From NCBI GenBank assembly GCA_002803225.1, contig NXFV01001495.1, positions 1 through 51,777 on the forward strand: DNA of 51,777 bases, written 5' to 3'. Shown in pieces: positions 22,803 through 33,740 of the stretch. Position numbers and translations under genes: made by a program. The notes beneath the pieces are model-generated. The model made no database searches, was not told where the DNA came from, and worked only from the letters and a program-made list of their open reading frames with translations. Source of the DNA: Gamarada debralockiae. Lineage: Eukaryota; Ascomycota; Leotiomycetes; Helotiales; Hyphodiscaceae. Position 1 is the stretch's first letter; every line of letters starts with the position of its first letter.

Positions 22803-24003
22803 GCCTATAGTGTCTGGAATGTTGGTCGGTTGACGTCCTTATATATGAAGAGGAGGCGCCTTCAATGCCTCGATCCTGGCATTCTCTCTCTGGGATTTGC
22901 ACTTCCAATGTCCGATGCGACGCCATCTAATGATCCGAAACCCACCCATTTCGTCTTTTCATCCCACAAGATTTATAAAACTCTGCTTGATCCTTGAACA
23001 GGACCGTTTCCGCGCTGGTAGGAACCACGTTTTGCGTCGTTGCAGCTCGCCCCCTATCATGCACAAGCGGATTGCTCGTTTATGTTGCCTAATGCGGTAT
23101 ATAAATACGAAAACGACCGGACGAGAGATGACGTACACTCGAAATAACAGGGGAAACGAGGATACAATGTACTCCATGCGATTACGCCCAGTACGAAGCA
23201 AACGCCGGCGAGTACCGAATACGCTTCGGTACGAGGCGGGTACGCCCCTGAAGAGTATTTCCAGCCCCAAGTCCTGATCCAAGCACGCTTCTTTCATTGA
23301 AGTGATTTGTAGTTCTTTACTGCCCATGTTGAAATAATCTAACCTTTAGCGTCTGTGCGGAGTACTAGAAGATTCCACTTTGCTAGGGATATCAACCAAT
23401 GAGCCAATCCGCTTCATTCTCTTCCTTCTGTAACTGGTAAAATCTGGGTCATTTAGCACAGACGGAAAAGGTTCGATTATTACCCTTGATACGAAGTATA
23501 TTCGGACTGAACTCTTATTTCTGTGGCCGAAAAGGGAAACTTTTGCTCGGATTCGTGTAGGGTCTGCGGTTCCGCTCCTCGCTTACAAGTCAGGGGCGCA
23601 GCTCCGCCCGCCTGATCGATACCGCTCCATTGGAGTAAAGCCGTAGCTTGGACACTCGACTACGGGTAAGGGAATCTTGTTTGTGGATATTATTGGGAGG
23701 TTGTCTATCATAGAAATACATATAAGGTAGGCGTATTAATGGGTTTATGTTATGTTGGCATAACGCCGCGGCATTTGTAAAGATGTGGGTTGAGGTTTGG
23801 GCGGTTTATTTTGCTTTTCTGGCTCTGGCGGTTCTGCTGAGCTACTACCAATCGATCATCCGTGGCCGCCCATCCAGCCATCAATTTTATGCGAATACGC
23901 GGATTCGGGAAGACAAATGGTTCTATCTCATGCCAGACCATAAGGAGAAATGTTTATACGCCAGCTTCGTTTCGAGATTTCCTAAATAGCAAGAATCCGT
24001 TCT
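22803..24003. other. Intergenic, promoter side of the FAD oxidoreductase
   Basis: Only short overlapping frames without family resemblance. The minus-strand gene's promoter should lie in the first few hundred bases; a TATATA-like run is near 22841. Confidence 0.5.
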
Positions 24004-25150
24004 TTAGCTATAGACTTTAGTCCCGGGGCAGATTTTATGATCTAGACTAGACAAGGGGTTCTCGATTGGAGCAGTCTTACGCTTCTTGGGTGTTGGGCCA
24101 TCGTAAGGCGAGGACGGCTGCTTCCACTTAGCAGCACTTCGTCTCCCATTATCCTCATCCCAGTCGGCTTTGTCGTCAAAGCTCGCCATCGTTGTCACTC
24201 GTCTTGGTCACCGTTGTGCTTTCACCCTTCTCGCTGGATAAACGGTATCCCATCCCTTTTCGGTTATCAATGCCGTTACTACATCTTTCACCTCTGGCTG
24301 CGGCTGACTGTCATCCTCATTGCCGTCGTCGTTCGCCTCATCCTTGTGTCCCTCCTCCCGCCGCTGTCTGTCCTCCTCAGCAAAGATATCGGAGTTTAGT
24401 ACAAGGTGAACTAACTCATGAGTTGGACTGCGAGGACGAGTATAGGATAGGAAATCGTTGGCCTCAAATCTGGCGCGGACTGTACAGTGATCTTCTGCAC
24501 TAATGCGGTCGTGCAGTGGCTCTCTCGAGGGACGCGAGGAATGCATACGTCGTCAACGAAATCTCTGATTACCAGCTACCTCCAAAATCTTTGTCCCTAG
24601 GCCAAGAAATATCCTTCCGCGCTCTGAATACCCTTCCACATATATGTAACGAGTATCAAGAACGCTTCGGCCGGATCCTGCGACTGCACGCGTGGGGTAG
24701 ATCGTGTCAACCAGTGACTATAAATGAAACTAGAAACGCAGTTAGCAGATAGGAATAGAAGTCGAGTTTGGAGGGCAGGTACATATCACGACGGTTGCCC
24801 TCCACGTTAACTGTTTTCCCTGTGGGCTCGCCGCGAGAGCCCGTGTCTACTTCGATAATCCATGAGAGAGTTGGATCGCCTCCGAAGTGTGTACAGCTAA
24901 CACCTACAAGACCGGAGTGCGCTGCCATCTCCTATTCTCTATCACGACCTGTTTCTCTGGCCTCTTTGTCGAACTTGTAAGCTTGGTAGGAGGTAATGCG
25001 AAAGTCGTCGTCGCGGGCGGAAAATAGAATTGCTTTGACTGCCTAACAATCGTGTTAGTTTATACTGACGAAAATCTCAATATAAAGACTTTACTTACAT
25101 TATTCAATACTATTTCCTTCGCAGAGCGAGCTAGAATTGTTCTGCTAGAT
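24004..25150 (-). pseudogene. Unknown conserved-looking protein, broken
   Basis: On the minus strand a coding-like path runs ILARSAKEIVLNN, a 70-nt intron with GTAAGT donor and GTTAG acceptor, then ILFSARDDDFRITSYQAYKF. TAG follows at 24934-24932 and the path resumes with EMAAHSGLVGVSCTHFGGDP, WIIEVDTGSRGEP and GNRRDMYLPSKLDFYS. The next intron has lost its donor GT, although branch-like GCTAAC and acceptor ATAG remain before SLVDTIYPT. Further pieces (24546-24208, Glu/Asp-rich; 24198-24004, Lys-rich with PKKRK) may be its C-terminal end. I do not recognise the family. The stop and the lost splice site argue that it is dead. Confidence 0.5.
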
Positions 25151-25190
25151 AGTATATCTGAGGAACTTAGGTAGCTAAATTATCCACATA

Positions 25191-26459
25191 TTACGGACAA
25201 GTCATGAGTTCCTCGTTTCTCAATGCTCGCCATCGATTACTTGCTTGGATCAAATCACCACATCCTTCTAATGCCCATCCCCAACTCTTCAAAAAACCGG
25301 GCGTAACTTCCCAGCTTTCAATTTTCCACGGGTCACCCCAGGTAATCAGACATCTGCGCCCAGCTGTGTAATCGTCTGGATTTCCAAACTCCCTATCGTT
25401 GCTGGCACCGCCGATTGCAGGGGTTGACGGCAGTGTTGATAGTAGCGCACTCTCATTACTGCCTGGGATCGGTGTGACAAAGTCTGGAAATATATCACCA
25501 AAGAGGTCCTGGCGCATTTCTTCAGGCACAAACTCTACACCTTTCTTAATGAGATTGTCTCGAAACTTCGGGAAAGGAAACATATCAATCCAGCTTGTGT
25601 GAACACAGTTCATCTGTAGTAGCGTTGGGTATAGTGAACCAGGCACATTGTGGTCAGAAAGTGGTCGGATGACTGTCAGGCCGCCACAAAGCCGTGTAGC
25701 GGATTCGTTGCCGAACGTAGCGGGATGTGGTGCTTTCAAAAAAATCGTTGCAGTACGAAGTAGAGACTTATTGGAGATCAATGCTCGGAAGACGTTGTGT
25801 TGAATAAGGTGAATTAGATGATCAGAGGAGAAGGTGAGGGTGGTCGATGTGCTGAATTCAGAGCTGGGGCTGGTACTGTTGGTAGGAACATTCCTTGTCG
25901 TTGCCTTTGACTGGGGTGGAAATATAATAGGAGCTTGTTCGAGTGTCTGTACAGAACCACTATGTGATGGCGAAGAAGTTAAATGGCCTGGTGTCGCCAG
26001 GGTATGGTGTCGATCTGGAAGAGGCCGATGCCGCATCTCGTTTCTTCTCCTAAATTTGGCAACCCAGCCCGTAGAGAATTTTGGCATCACTAAACCCTGA
26101 GACTCGTCTGAGTCGTTCCATATCTGCCTGGCCTTGCGTTTGATGACGTCGTTCGACACTCTACCTGACAGACCCTCTACTGCATGAAGCCAATCGGAGA
26201 GCAACAAATCTATCCAAGGCCATTGGCAGCTTCGCATACGGAACTTAGGGACGACTTGACGTGTTGGAACAAAGACGTCAAGATAAGCGAAGCTATCGCT
26301 TAGGCTTCGACTGACAATGGACTGACTGATCTCGTGGCCGAAATGAAATTTAAACCATATTTTAAGAGCAGAGTGAGATGGCTTTGGGTTAGTAGTCTGA
26401 TAATAGTGGCGTAGCGCGACGCGCTGTGAGTGGGGAATCGGGGTCCTGGAGGAACCCAT
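25191..26459 (-). CDS. CENP-B-type HTH protein with DUF3425-like C-terminus
   Basis: Single-exon frame of 422 aa. Residues 5-60 read as the N-terminal HTH of the CENP-B/ARS-binding family (HSQRVALRHYYQTTNPKPSH). Residues 80-140 resemble the second HTH with its WxxxFxRRN end (STGWVAKFRRRNEMR). A Ser/Thr/Pro linker follows. The last 170 residues carry the Trp-rich signature of DUF3425 (SWIDMFPFPKFRDNLI; SWEVTPGFLKSWGW; SNRWRALRNEEL), which usually follows a bZIP. The protein probably binds DNA in the nucleus. The HTH could come from a domesticated pogo-type transposase; no DDE domain is present. Both domain names rest on pattern recall. Confidence 0.7.
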   Translation of the reverse strand: MGSSRTPIPHSQRVALRHYYQTTNPKPSHSALKIWFKFHFGHEISQSIVSRSLSDSFAYLDVFVPTRQVVPKFRMRSCQWPWIDLLLSDWLHAVEGLSGRVSNDVIKRKARQIWNDSDESQGLVMPKFSTGWVAKFRRRNEMRHRPLPDRHHTLATPGHLTSSPSHSGSVQTLEQAPIIFPPQSKATTRNVPTNSTSPSSEFSTSTTLTFSSDHLIHLIQHNVFRALISNKSLLRTATIFLKAPHPATFGNESATRLCGGLTVIRPLSDHNVPGSLYPTLLQMNCVHTSWIDMFPFPKFRDNLIKKGVEFVPEEMRQDLFGDIFPDFVTPIPGSNESALLSTLPSTPAIGGASNDREFGNPDDYTAGRRCLITWGDPWKIESWEVTPGFLKSWGWALEGCGDLIQASNRWRALRNEELMTCP

Positions 26460-27342
26460 CGTTTGCTGTCTTGGCTCGCCTCTTGCTGAATTGAAGTGTC
26501 AAATCCCAAAGCGAAGCGTAAGGATGCACCGGTTCACCAGTGAACAGGTTGCAGTGGTAAATTCGGGGGTGAAAGTTACCTGTCAAAGTAAGAGAGGACT
26601 GTGAGGAGAGTGGAAGAACAGCAGATTATGCCAAGATCCCGGTATTGTCGCTATAGAAATGTGGGCCGAGTAATTTCAGGTTGAAATGAGGTGAATTTGG
26701 TTGTGATGTGTTCACAACAAGTTGTCGAAATCGGAGGCGGAGAGATGTGCAAACTAATATCCTTATAGTGAGCGACACAAATTAAGGGAACTAAGCTAGC
26801 ATGGATTCCAGACTCGGCATATGATCCTTAGTGGGCCGCGGTGGAAATGCCTTCAATTCCCGAACGGACGGAGTGCCTAGTCCCGTGTTTACAAATCACA
26901 TTCCACATTTCAAAGCAAGCGGACTTTCTTAAGCTGTAGTCGGGATTGGCGCGCGGTAGTGCAACTCAAAAATGCCACACGTCTACACCATACTAGCCAC
27001 GCTATTAGGATATCATGCCAAGCCTAGAACCCATGCTAGCTTAATCCCTTGATTCGTTCTCCTCGTTATAAGGATATGTTAAACTCTAAAAATCAAGCGA
27101 CAGATGGTCAGCCCTGGTAAGTTCATTAGGGCCAAACATAGCGCTACACTCGGGACATTTCATGGTCCGAATATTGGTGATAGAGACAACAGCTCCGAAC
27201 AATTCTAAAGGTCTAAAGAAACAAATAGAAAGATAAATAGTTCACCTATGCTCCCGAAAGCTGAAACCGAAGACCCATCAGAAACGTTTTCATCTAAACC
27301 ATTACCCAGTTCCAAATTTGCCAAGTTCCTTATTCAATCACG
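26460..27342. other. Divergent intergenic region
   Basis: Lies between the minus-strand CENP-B HTH gene and the plus-strand SDR, so it should hold both promoters. No gene or repeat recognised. Confidence 0.5.
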
Positions 27343-28350
27343 ATGTCCCGATACGCAGAAGCTCATTTGAATCCTAGCGGCCCGGGAGACGCTCGTCCGA
27401 CAGCCCTTCAGATTATCAAGGACGAAGGAGTAGAGGGCAAGCTAGCCGGGAAAGTTATCGTCATCACAGGCACTTCGTCTGGAATAGGGATCGAGACAGC
27501 TCGTGCTCTGTCTTTGACTGGAGCAAGACTGTTGTTGACGGCACGAGACCTGAACAAAGCCAAGACTGCTCTGGACAGGATCCTCGAACCAGGGCGTATT
27601 GAACTTGTTGAGATGGACAATACTTCCTTGAGTAGTGTGCGTACCGCCGCGAAAGCCATTCTCCAGAAGTCGAACAACCAAGTCAACATCCTTGTCAACA
27701 ACGCCGGTATCATGGCTCTGCCCAAGTTGGAGTACACGAAAGACGGCTTTGAAATGCAGTTTGGAGTCAACCACCTCGCCCATTTTCTGCTCTTTGAGCT
27801 CTTGAAGCCAGCTCTCCTCGCCAGCACCAGCGCTGAGTTCTCATCTCGAGTTGTTAACCTCTCTTCTTCTGCCCATCACGTCGCTTCAATCAATGAATCA
27901 GGCGACTACAATTTTGAGAAAATTGAATATAATGACTGGGTTTCATATGGACAATCAAAGACCGCTAACATCTTCATGACCAATGAGATCGAGCGGCGCT
28001 ACGGATCGCGAGGACTTCACGCTAATAGTGTACATCCTGGCATGATTGCGACGGCATTGATGCAGCATATGGACCCTGCTATGGTCGAAACGTTGAAAAA
28101 GGACGAAAAGGCCTACAAAATGATGAAGTCGCCAGAGCAGGGCGCTGCAACGACGGTGTGGGCTGCGATTGGGCAGGAATGGGAGAAGAAGGGTGGAGAA
28201 TATCTTGCTGAGTGCGGCAAAACAACCCGTGGAAACGACAATCACGAGATCACCGGTGCAGGGTTTGCAGGGCATGCTTATGATCCCGAGAAAGAGGCTC
28301 GGCTCTGGAAAGATTCGTTGAAGATGGTGGGGCTGACAGACGATCAGTAG
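27343..28350 (+). CDS. Short-chain dehydrogenase/reductase, WWOX/retinol-dehydrogenase-like
   Basis: Intronless, 335 aa. The cofactor site ITGTSSGIG (residues 41-49) follows beta strand 1. NNAGIM at 119-124, a Ser-rich strand at 174-176, and Tyr202/Lys206 (YGQSK) complete the SDR catalytic set. HPGMIATALM fits the loop after the active site. The 30-residue N-terminal extension and the C-terminal KKGGEYLAEC region are usual in fungal members of this group, which use NAD(P)H on alcohols, ketones or retinoid-like compounds. No signal peptide. Start chosen at the first Met. Substrate unknown. Confidence 0.9.
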   Translation: MSRYAEAHLNPSGPGDARPTALQIIKDEGVEGKLAGKVIVITGTSSGIGIETARALSLTGARLLLTARDLNKAKTALDRILEPGRIELVEMDNTSLSSVRTAAKAILQKSNNQVNILVNNAGIMALPKLEYTKDGFEMQFGVNHLAHFLLFELLKPALLASTSAEFSSRVVNLSSSAHHVASINESGDYNFEKIEYNDWVSYGQSKTANIFMTNEIERRYGSRGLHANSVHPGMIATALMQHMDPAMVETLKKDEKAYKMMKSPEQGAATTVWAAIGQEWEKKGGEYLAECGKTTRGNDNHEITGAGFAGHAYDPEKEARLWKDSLKMVGLTDDQ

Positions 28351-28945
28351 GCTGCGTTGGACAGAAGTAGCAGGAATGATGAGGTCCTTTTCACTGTTTC
28401 TACCTGATTTCCTCTTGTCAGTTGCTGCTACGTCTTTAGAAGATGCCAAGTTAGATAGTCAAGTACAGTGGAAACAAACTATACATTCGATAAAGTTCAA
28501 ATCGTTCTATTCGTCTTGCGCTACCAAATTGGAGATTAAGTCGTCTGATTGCGGAGCGCGACGCGCTTCGGAAACCTTAAAATGGCAATTGCGAATGAAT
28601 TTTTATTCGTTATTCGATCGCCATAATGCTTGTGCTCCTCAAGCGTGTGCCTGTGAGTAAGGACAAGGCACTTCGGCGCTTTTGGTGGGGCTTGACGGTA
28701 GCCTCATCAATTTGTGGCTAGTATGTCATCACAATTACTACCAACATCATCTCAGCTTTGCAACTCCCATGATTTACACGTCGCTGAGGACTGAAGATGA
28801 ATTGCTCGAAAAGAATATAATGAAGACTGAAGAAAGAGAGTGGATAAGTAAACTCGCTTCAAGGACAATTCTCGCAGGATCTGCAGATTCACATCATACT
28901 CGATGTGGGAATATGAGAACTTGTGCCTTACTACATGCAAACTCC
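28351..28945. other. Convergent intergenic region
   Basis: Between the ends of two convergent genes. A GAGCGCGACGCGCTTC near-palindrome occurs at about 28553-28570. Frames here lack family resemblance. Confidence 0.5.
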
Positions 28946-30228
28946 TTACTCCCATGGGTGGATATTGGTCTTCGCTACCTTCCCGTCCCGGTAACTATCC
29001 AGAGCCTTGTTTATGGCATCAGCGTCCAAACCTTTCACAACCTTATAATTGCTTGGCTTGATCTTCCCATCTTTAAGCCACGCAGGGACCTCCCTCCAAA
29101 AGCCCACCGTTACTTCCGGATGTACTGGTGAGATGCCCATCACCAGCCTACGCTCGTAACCCGCCGTCTTCGTGCCAATTCGGTCAGGATCAAATTCTCC
29201 GTCAGCTCGACGGAGCGTGATGAGTGTGCCTCTCTTCGAGTTTGAAAGTGCAGCAACGCCAAGCTCTTGTTCCTGACCAGTATTTACCGTGTCAATCGCA
29301 TAGATCAGGTCATCCCCGGTGATAGCGCGGACTTGTTCCAATGCATCGGCGGTGTGCCGGTCTATCACATGGGAAGCCCCCCGGGCTTTGAGCTCGGCCT
29401 CATTGTGAAGCCCGGCAACCGCAATAACTCGTCCAATTCCTGCCAACCTTGCCAGCTCAATTGTAGCCCTTCCGGTGTTAGAGCCGCCTCCGACAACTAG
29501 AAGAGTGGTGGCCGCGAAGTTGAAGGAGCCTGCCTCCGGCGAGAACGGCGGAGGAAGGCCAAGACCAGAGCTGGAGAAGAGAGCAATGAACCCAGCCAAC
29601 ACAATGACTGGTATTGTTGATGCTTCATCATCGGCCAAACCGGTATCCGCCACTTTGGCAACGAATCGCGCGTCCGCAAGAGCGTATTGCTGAAGACCAT
29701 TAAAGTCATTGGCATCACCATCCTTGACGAATGTATGCCCAAAGACATGATCGCCAACGACAAATTTCGTAGAATGCTCCCCTCTGCCTACGGTCACGAC
29801 TTCACCGACTAGATCGCTAGCGAGAACATAAGGCAGGCTCGTGACGAAGAGGCCGGCGTCGCGAGTTCTCTGATCATGGGGGTTGACTAGAAGGTGAGGG
29901 TTAGCATCGCTGCGCCTCCGCAGGATCACTTGTCAAACTCACGCCCAGCGACGAGAACCTTGACCAACAACCGATTCTGACCGGGTTGAGGAATCGGGCG
30001 ATCACCCAGAACCAGTGGCGTGCCCACCTTGCGAAGTAAAAGAGCCTTTTGGGACATAACCTTCCCTGGATTTAACAAGAAGTAGAAGCAGACAAGGAGT
30101 GCTACGATAAGATAGATTTTCATAGCATAAATAACACTTCTGAAATTTCTAGCTGGGAAGCCTCGGAGCTTTAAATAGTGGCTTACAGAGGTGTAATTCC
30201 TTGGCTGTGACAGGAATGTACGAAACAT
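28946..30228 (-). CDS. Medium-chain dehydrogenase/reductase (zinc-less alcohol dehydrogenase / enoyl-reductase-like)
   Basis: Two exons, 30228-29943 and 29886-28946, joined across a 56-nt intron (GTGAGT donor, TTCTAG acceptor, branch GCTAACC). Up to 408 aa from the first Met; a Met at 30123 (before a TM-like helix) or 30057 (MSQKALLLRKVG, the usual family start) may be the true start. The catalytic domain reads KVLVAGLNPHDQRTRD and DLVGEVVTVG. The Rossmann domain has LLVVGGGSNTGRATIELARL, an NAD(P) site. The Cys/His zinc ligands of classical alcohol dehydrogenases are absent. Members include trans-enoyl reductases of secondary metabolism and quinone reductases. No polyketide synthase is in this window. 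It converges on the SDR at 27343. Confidence 0.85.
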
Positions 30229-30792
30229 GAATATAGCATTTGTGTGTAAGCAAGATTCTGGGCTGGTGTATATTTATCCTAAACACTAGCATTAGCTAAC
30301 TTTTCAAGGATATAGAAAACTCAAAATCCAAAGAGATCATTAATCACTCGTAATCTTCCCGAGATTTCTCATTCTTTTAGAGCATTGTGCCAAGTTTATA
30401 CAGTATCACATTCTGACTTTAGCTCCTTTTATTCCTGTCGAACCGGCCTCTAACGCCGAAATGCTCAACATCAGCTTATATAAGCAATCAATATTGTACT
30501 GTACCCAGTAGTATACTGCAACTTTTATTTAATGATATGATGCAAACTGGTCAGGAACGATACGAAAGATTCATAGTCTGGTCATGATTTATTTTACCCT
30601 CAAGACTCTATTTAGCGAACTCATGAATCATGGCGTTTCGTAACTAGTTCCATGACGTAAGATTATTAATCTGGGTGTTGTTATTCCGAAGATAGTGGGC
30701 CAGAAGATTTTGTGACATGCTACAGGCCAAGCCGTGCCGTGGCAATAAAGTGTAGTTTGGACGTTTACTAATCAGTCCGGGCGACTTGGGGT
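30229..30792. other. Intergenic, AT-rich
   Basis: Upstream of the reductase gene. No gene supported. Confidence 0.5.
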
Positions 30793-31439
30793 CACCAGTG
30801 GTTGACAGAATTCGCGCCGCACTAGACCGAAAATCGCAAAACCACACCAAAAATCACCAACTTTATATAAACGTAGAACACTAACCACCACAGTTAATTA
30901 ACTTTTAAGGGATAGATATAAGAAATAAAAGTATAAGAAGAATAGATTCTATAAGTTGGAATTTTGCTCGGCAGAGGCATATGGGAGTGCGTATCAGAGG
31001 CTAGACGGGATCAACTCATAGGCCTGCTACGAAGGAGAATTTAAAGATACAAGAAGGAGTTCCTTAGAACTGTTCTTAGAACCCCTATTTTATCACCAGT
31101 AAGATTAGCAGTCCGGGTCGGTACCGACTCTAATCCTAAGCTGGCAAGTGAGGCTTGGCAACCAGCCCTGTTCGCTTAAGCTCGACGTCACAATTACACT
31201 ATAAACTTAGCTAACTTTACTACCAAAACCACATTCGTAGAATAACTCTAGAATAATTGATTTATAGGTAAAACTTTCTATTGAGTATTTGGTATTTAAG
31301 CAAATTCAAATGCATATATATAGTTTGTTTGTATCTATTATACGATTCTATAAAGTTATGAGGTAGTAAAGAGTACAAATTTTGGTGTGATTTGAGGTAT
31401 TTCTGGCCCGTGCGGCGCGAATTCTGTCAACCACTGGTG
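30793..31439. mobile_element. 647-bp inverted-repeat element, MITE-like
   Basis: The first 30 bases (30793-30822, starting CACCAGTGGTTGACAGAATT) are perfectly repeated inverted at 31410-31439. Similarity continues weakly inward for about 30 more bases (ACACCAAAAATC versus ACACCAAAATT). The interior is AT-rich and has no transposase frame. GGGT lies directly outside both ends and could be a 4-bp target duplication. Superfamily not assigned. Confidence 0.7.
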
Positions 31440-31620
31440 GGGTTGCCGAAGCGGCTGACTTATCGATAAGCTTACCAAGGCTGGCGAGAAATGATTTGCT
31501 GTGACGGTAATGTGGATTATTGCTTGGCTTGGCTTGGCACATTTGTCCGCTTAGCGCTCGGAGCCGGGGCAGCAGGACCTGCATGCTGCAAAGCGACGAA
31601 AGCAACGCGCAGCGCCTGCC

Positions 31621-33206
31621 GTGGCCCCAACCACCTGCCGCAGGCACACCTCAGAGCTCCGGCTCGGACAGCCTCGCCCCCTTGTGGTGCCACCAACCGC
31701 CAGACCTGAGATTGACGACGCGCAGCCCCAGGCTGATGCCGGATATTCGTCCACCTTCATCAATGACGAGCAACACCATGTCTCACGAACTTCTCAGAGT
31801 CCCTCTGCGGCAGCAAAGGCGATACCAGTCGCTGAGTATCAGGAATGGTCCTTCCAAGGCTTCTTCAAACACAGCAGGATCCGGGATGATGTGACGTACA
31901 ATCTTGAGTTCAAACTGCCATCGATCTCAGAACACTTTCACTTTCCGATTGATCCCAAGCATTGGACATCTGTTCTAGCAGGGAGGCCCCGGCAAAGGTT
32001 TCGACCCGTCACGAGGCTGCTGCCAATTGCAAGGTACATCAAGCACTGCTGAAGACGAAGAAAAGGCGTGCTAAATGGACTAATGGACAACAGAAGAGGA
32101 TGCAACGGTTCTCCAAATGAAGAACGACGGTTGTTTATGGGAAGTCATCCATGCTGCCCTCCCTCGCCGGAGTATAGGGACGATCCAGGTGCACTATTCG
32201 ACGAAGTTGAAAGGGTAGTGTTGCTAAAAGTGACGGCACTGATCGCATTGGACGACCTGTATCGGAGAAGCTCGAACCGTCAAGCAACGGCGATGATGAC
32301 GATTCAAGTGATGGAGGTCCAAGCGAAGCCGAGCAGGGCCGTTCGAGTATGAGCAAGCATAGCCGGTGGTCAGACCTAGCGAGCAGCACTTTCTGGCATC
32401 CAAGAGGGCAAGTCTTGGGACTAGATCTTTGGCAATGCCCCAGGCAGGACTCAGCCTGCAATACGTACGCGCTGGCGAAGAAAGCGGAGCGGGACGGCAT
32501 CACGGCCGAGGTGAAGAAAGAGGAAGCTGAGAGACAAGCGCAGTTGGCCCGTTTAGCTCCTTTTCCCAAGGCTCTAAACGAACTCTCTTCCCCCGAACCA
32601 GCAACAAATGCCGATGCCAGTGCTGATATCAACGGTGGCCCGGCTGTCTTCCACGATGACGCTTGCAATACGATGTGGCTGGACTCGGAGGGAATGGAAG
32701 ACGACGGCCCCAACGCTACCTCCGGCTCTCCGGATCGAAGCAGTGAAGACGGCATCGAGCCCGACTTCAAAGTGGAAGACGAATATGATGTCAACTTCGG
32801 AGACTTGGACGAAGAGATCAGCAGACTCATCAAGCCTGAGCCACTATCATCCAAGGCTTCTTTGGGACTGTATTCGACACCACCTGCACCAACCCCCCAG
32901 AGTAATGTTCCCTCTCCACTGTCGAAACGAGAGCCAGCACCAGCGAGTTCAGCCAAGATGGAGCAAAAGTCGAGCGAGCCACAAGAATTAGAGCCAGAGG
33001 TGGAGTCGAAATGGGCCTCGCACATGCAACTCGTCACCTTTCGCGCAACAGCCACCAAGATTGCAGACGGATATCTAGAAGAAAAAGGCGTAAAGCTTCG
33101 CAGCCGGTGGGCCAAAAGCACTGTGATACGGGATTGGAACGCATACGATCAGGGAGTCAGGGATAGTAAGAAGATCGACGTGCGCAGGAAGAGATTAGAA
33201 GGATGA
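31621..33206 (+). pseudogene. Myb/SANT-like DNA-binding protein, frameshifted
   Basis: An N-terminal block with VAEYQEWSFQGFFKHSRIRD and TYNLEFKLPSISEH is followed, after a frame change near 31960, by LKTKKRRAKWT. After another change comes EDATVLQMKNDGCLWEVIHA and GTIQVHYSTKLKG, a Myb/SANT-like helix set. A third change leads to an 857-nt open end (32349-33206) with an acidic Ser-rich tail. Put in family order this would be a nuclear DNA-binding protein. At least three shifts make it unlikely to be made whole. The open tail alone could still be translated. Family resemblance is from memory. Confidence 0.6.
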
Positions 33207-33298
33207 GTGGTTCCTAGAGACGCGAAGGACTGTCCTGCAACAAGAAAAGAAGCTGGAAGTTACATTACTGTATAAATAAAGAGAGGGTTACCACTGAA

Positions 33299-33718
33299 AT
33301 GACATGCATATACGTGGATAATGTACTTAAGGAGGAGCTAGGGACTATGTATATTAATATCCCCGGATTCTACGCGGCATTCTTTGGGGGTGTGGCAGAG
33401 CTCGAGACTGCGTCCAAGGTTGTTTTCAAGAAATGCGGAGAAGGCAGTAATCCACTCTATTGTGAGGAGAGTGGTTGGGACGGATGGCCCAAAGACGCAA
33501 AGCAGGAAGACTTCTTGAGCTGGATTGCACAGATGAGCGAGCAGTTCGCGAAATTCGCGGAGGGCGACTCTCTCCCCATCTTTCTTCCCCGAACCCCGAC
33601 AAGCCAGGAGGGGATGCACGGGCTCACAAGGGGGTGGGAGGCTGAAGATTCGGTACGGGAACCAATCAGCAGGCAGGTAAATAAATCCGAGTTAGATGGA
33701 TTATGGAATATGTATTAG
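33299..33718 (+). pseudogene. N-terminal fragment resembling FunK1-type fungal protein kinases
   Basis: 139 codons. The stretch GWDGWPKDAKQEDFLSW followed by QMSEQFAKFAEGD matches the conserved region upstream of the kinase domain in FunK1 proteins. The kinase domain does not follow; the frame ends at 33718, just before the beta-glucosidase stop codon on the other strand. The start Met may not be authentic. The call rests on one conserved block. Confidence 0.45.
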
Positions 33719-33740
33719 GCTCTCGTCGCGTGGGCAAAAT

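Noticed and set aside
32135..33121. Long minus-strand frame of 328 codons
   Set aside because: Serine/leucine-rich shadow of the Myb-like tail on the plus strand, with no family resemblance.
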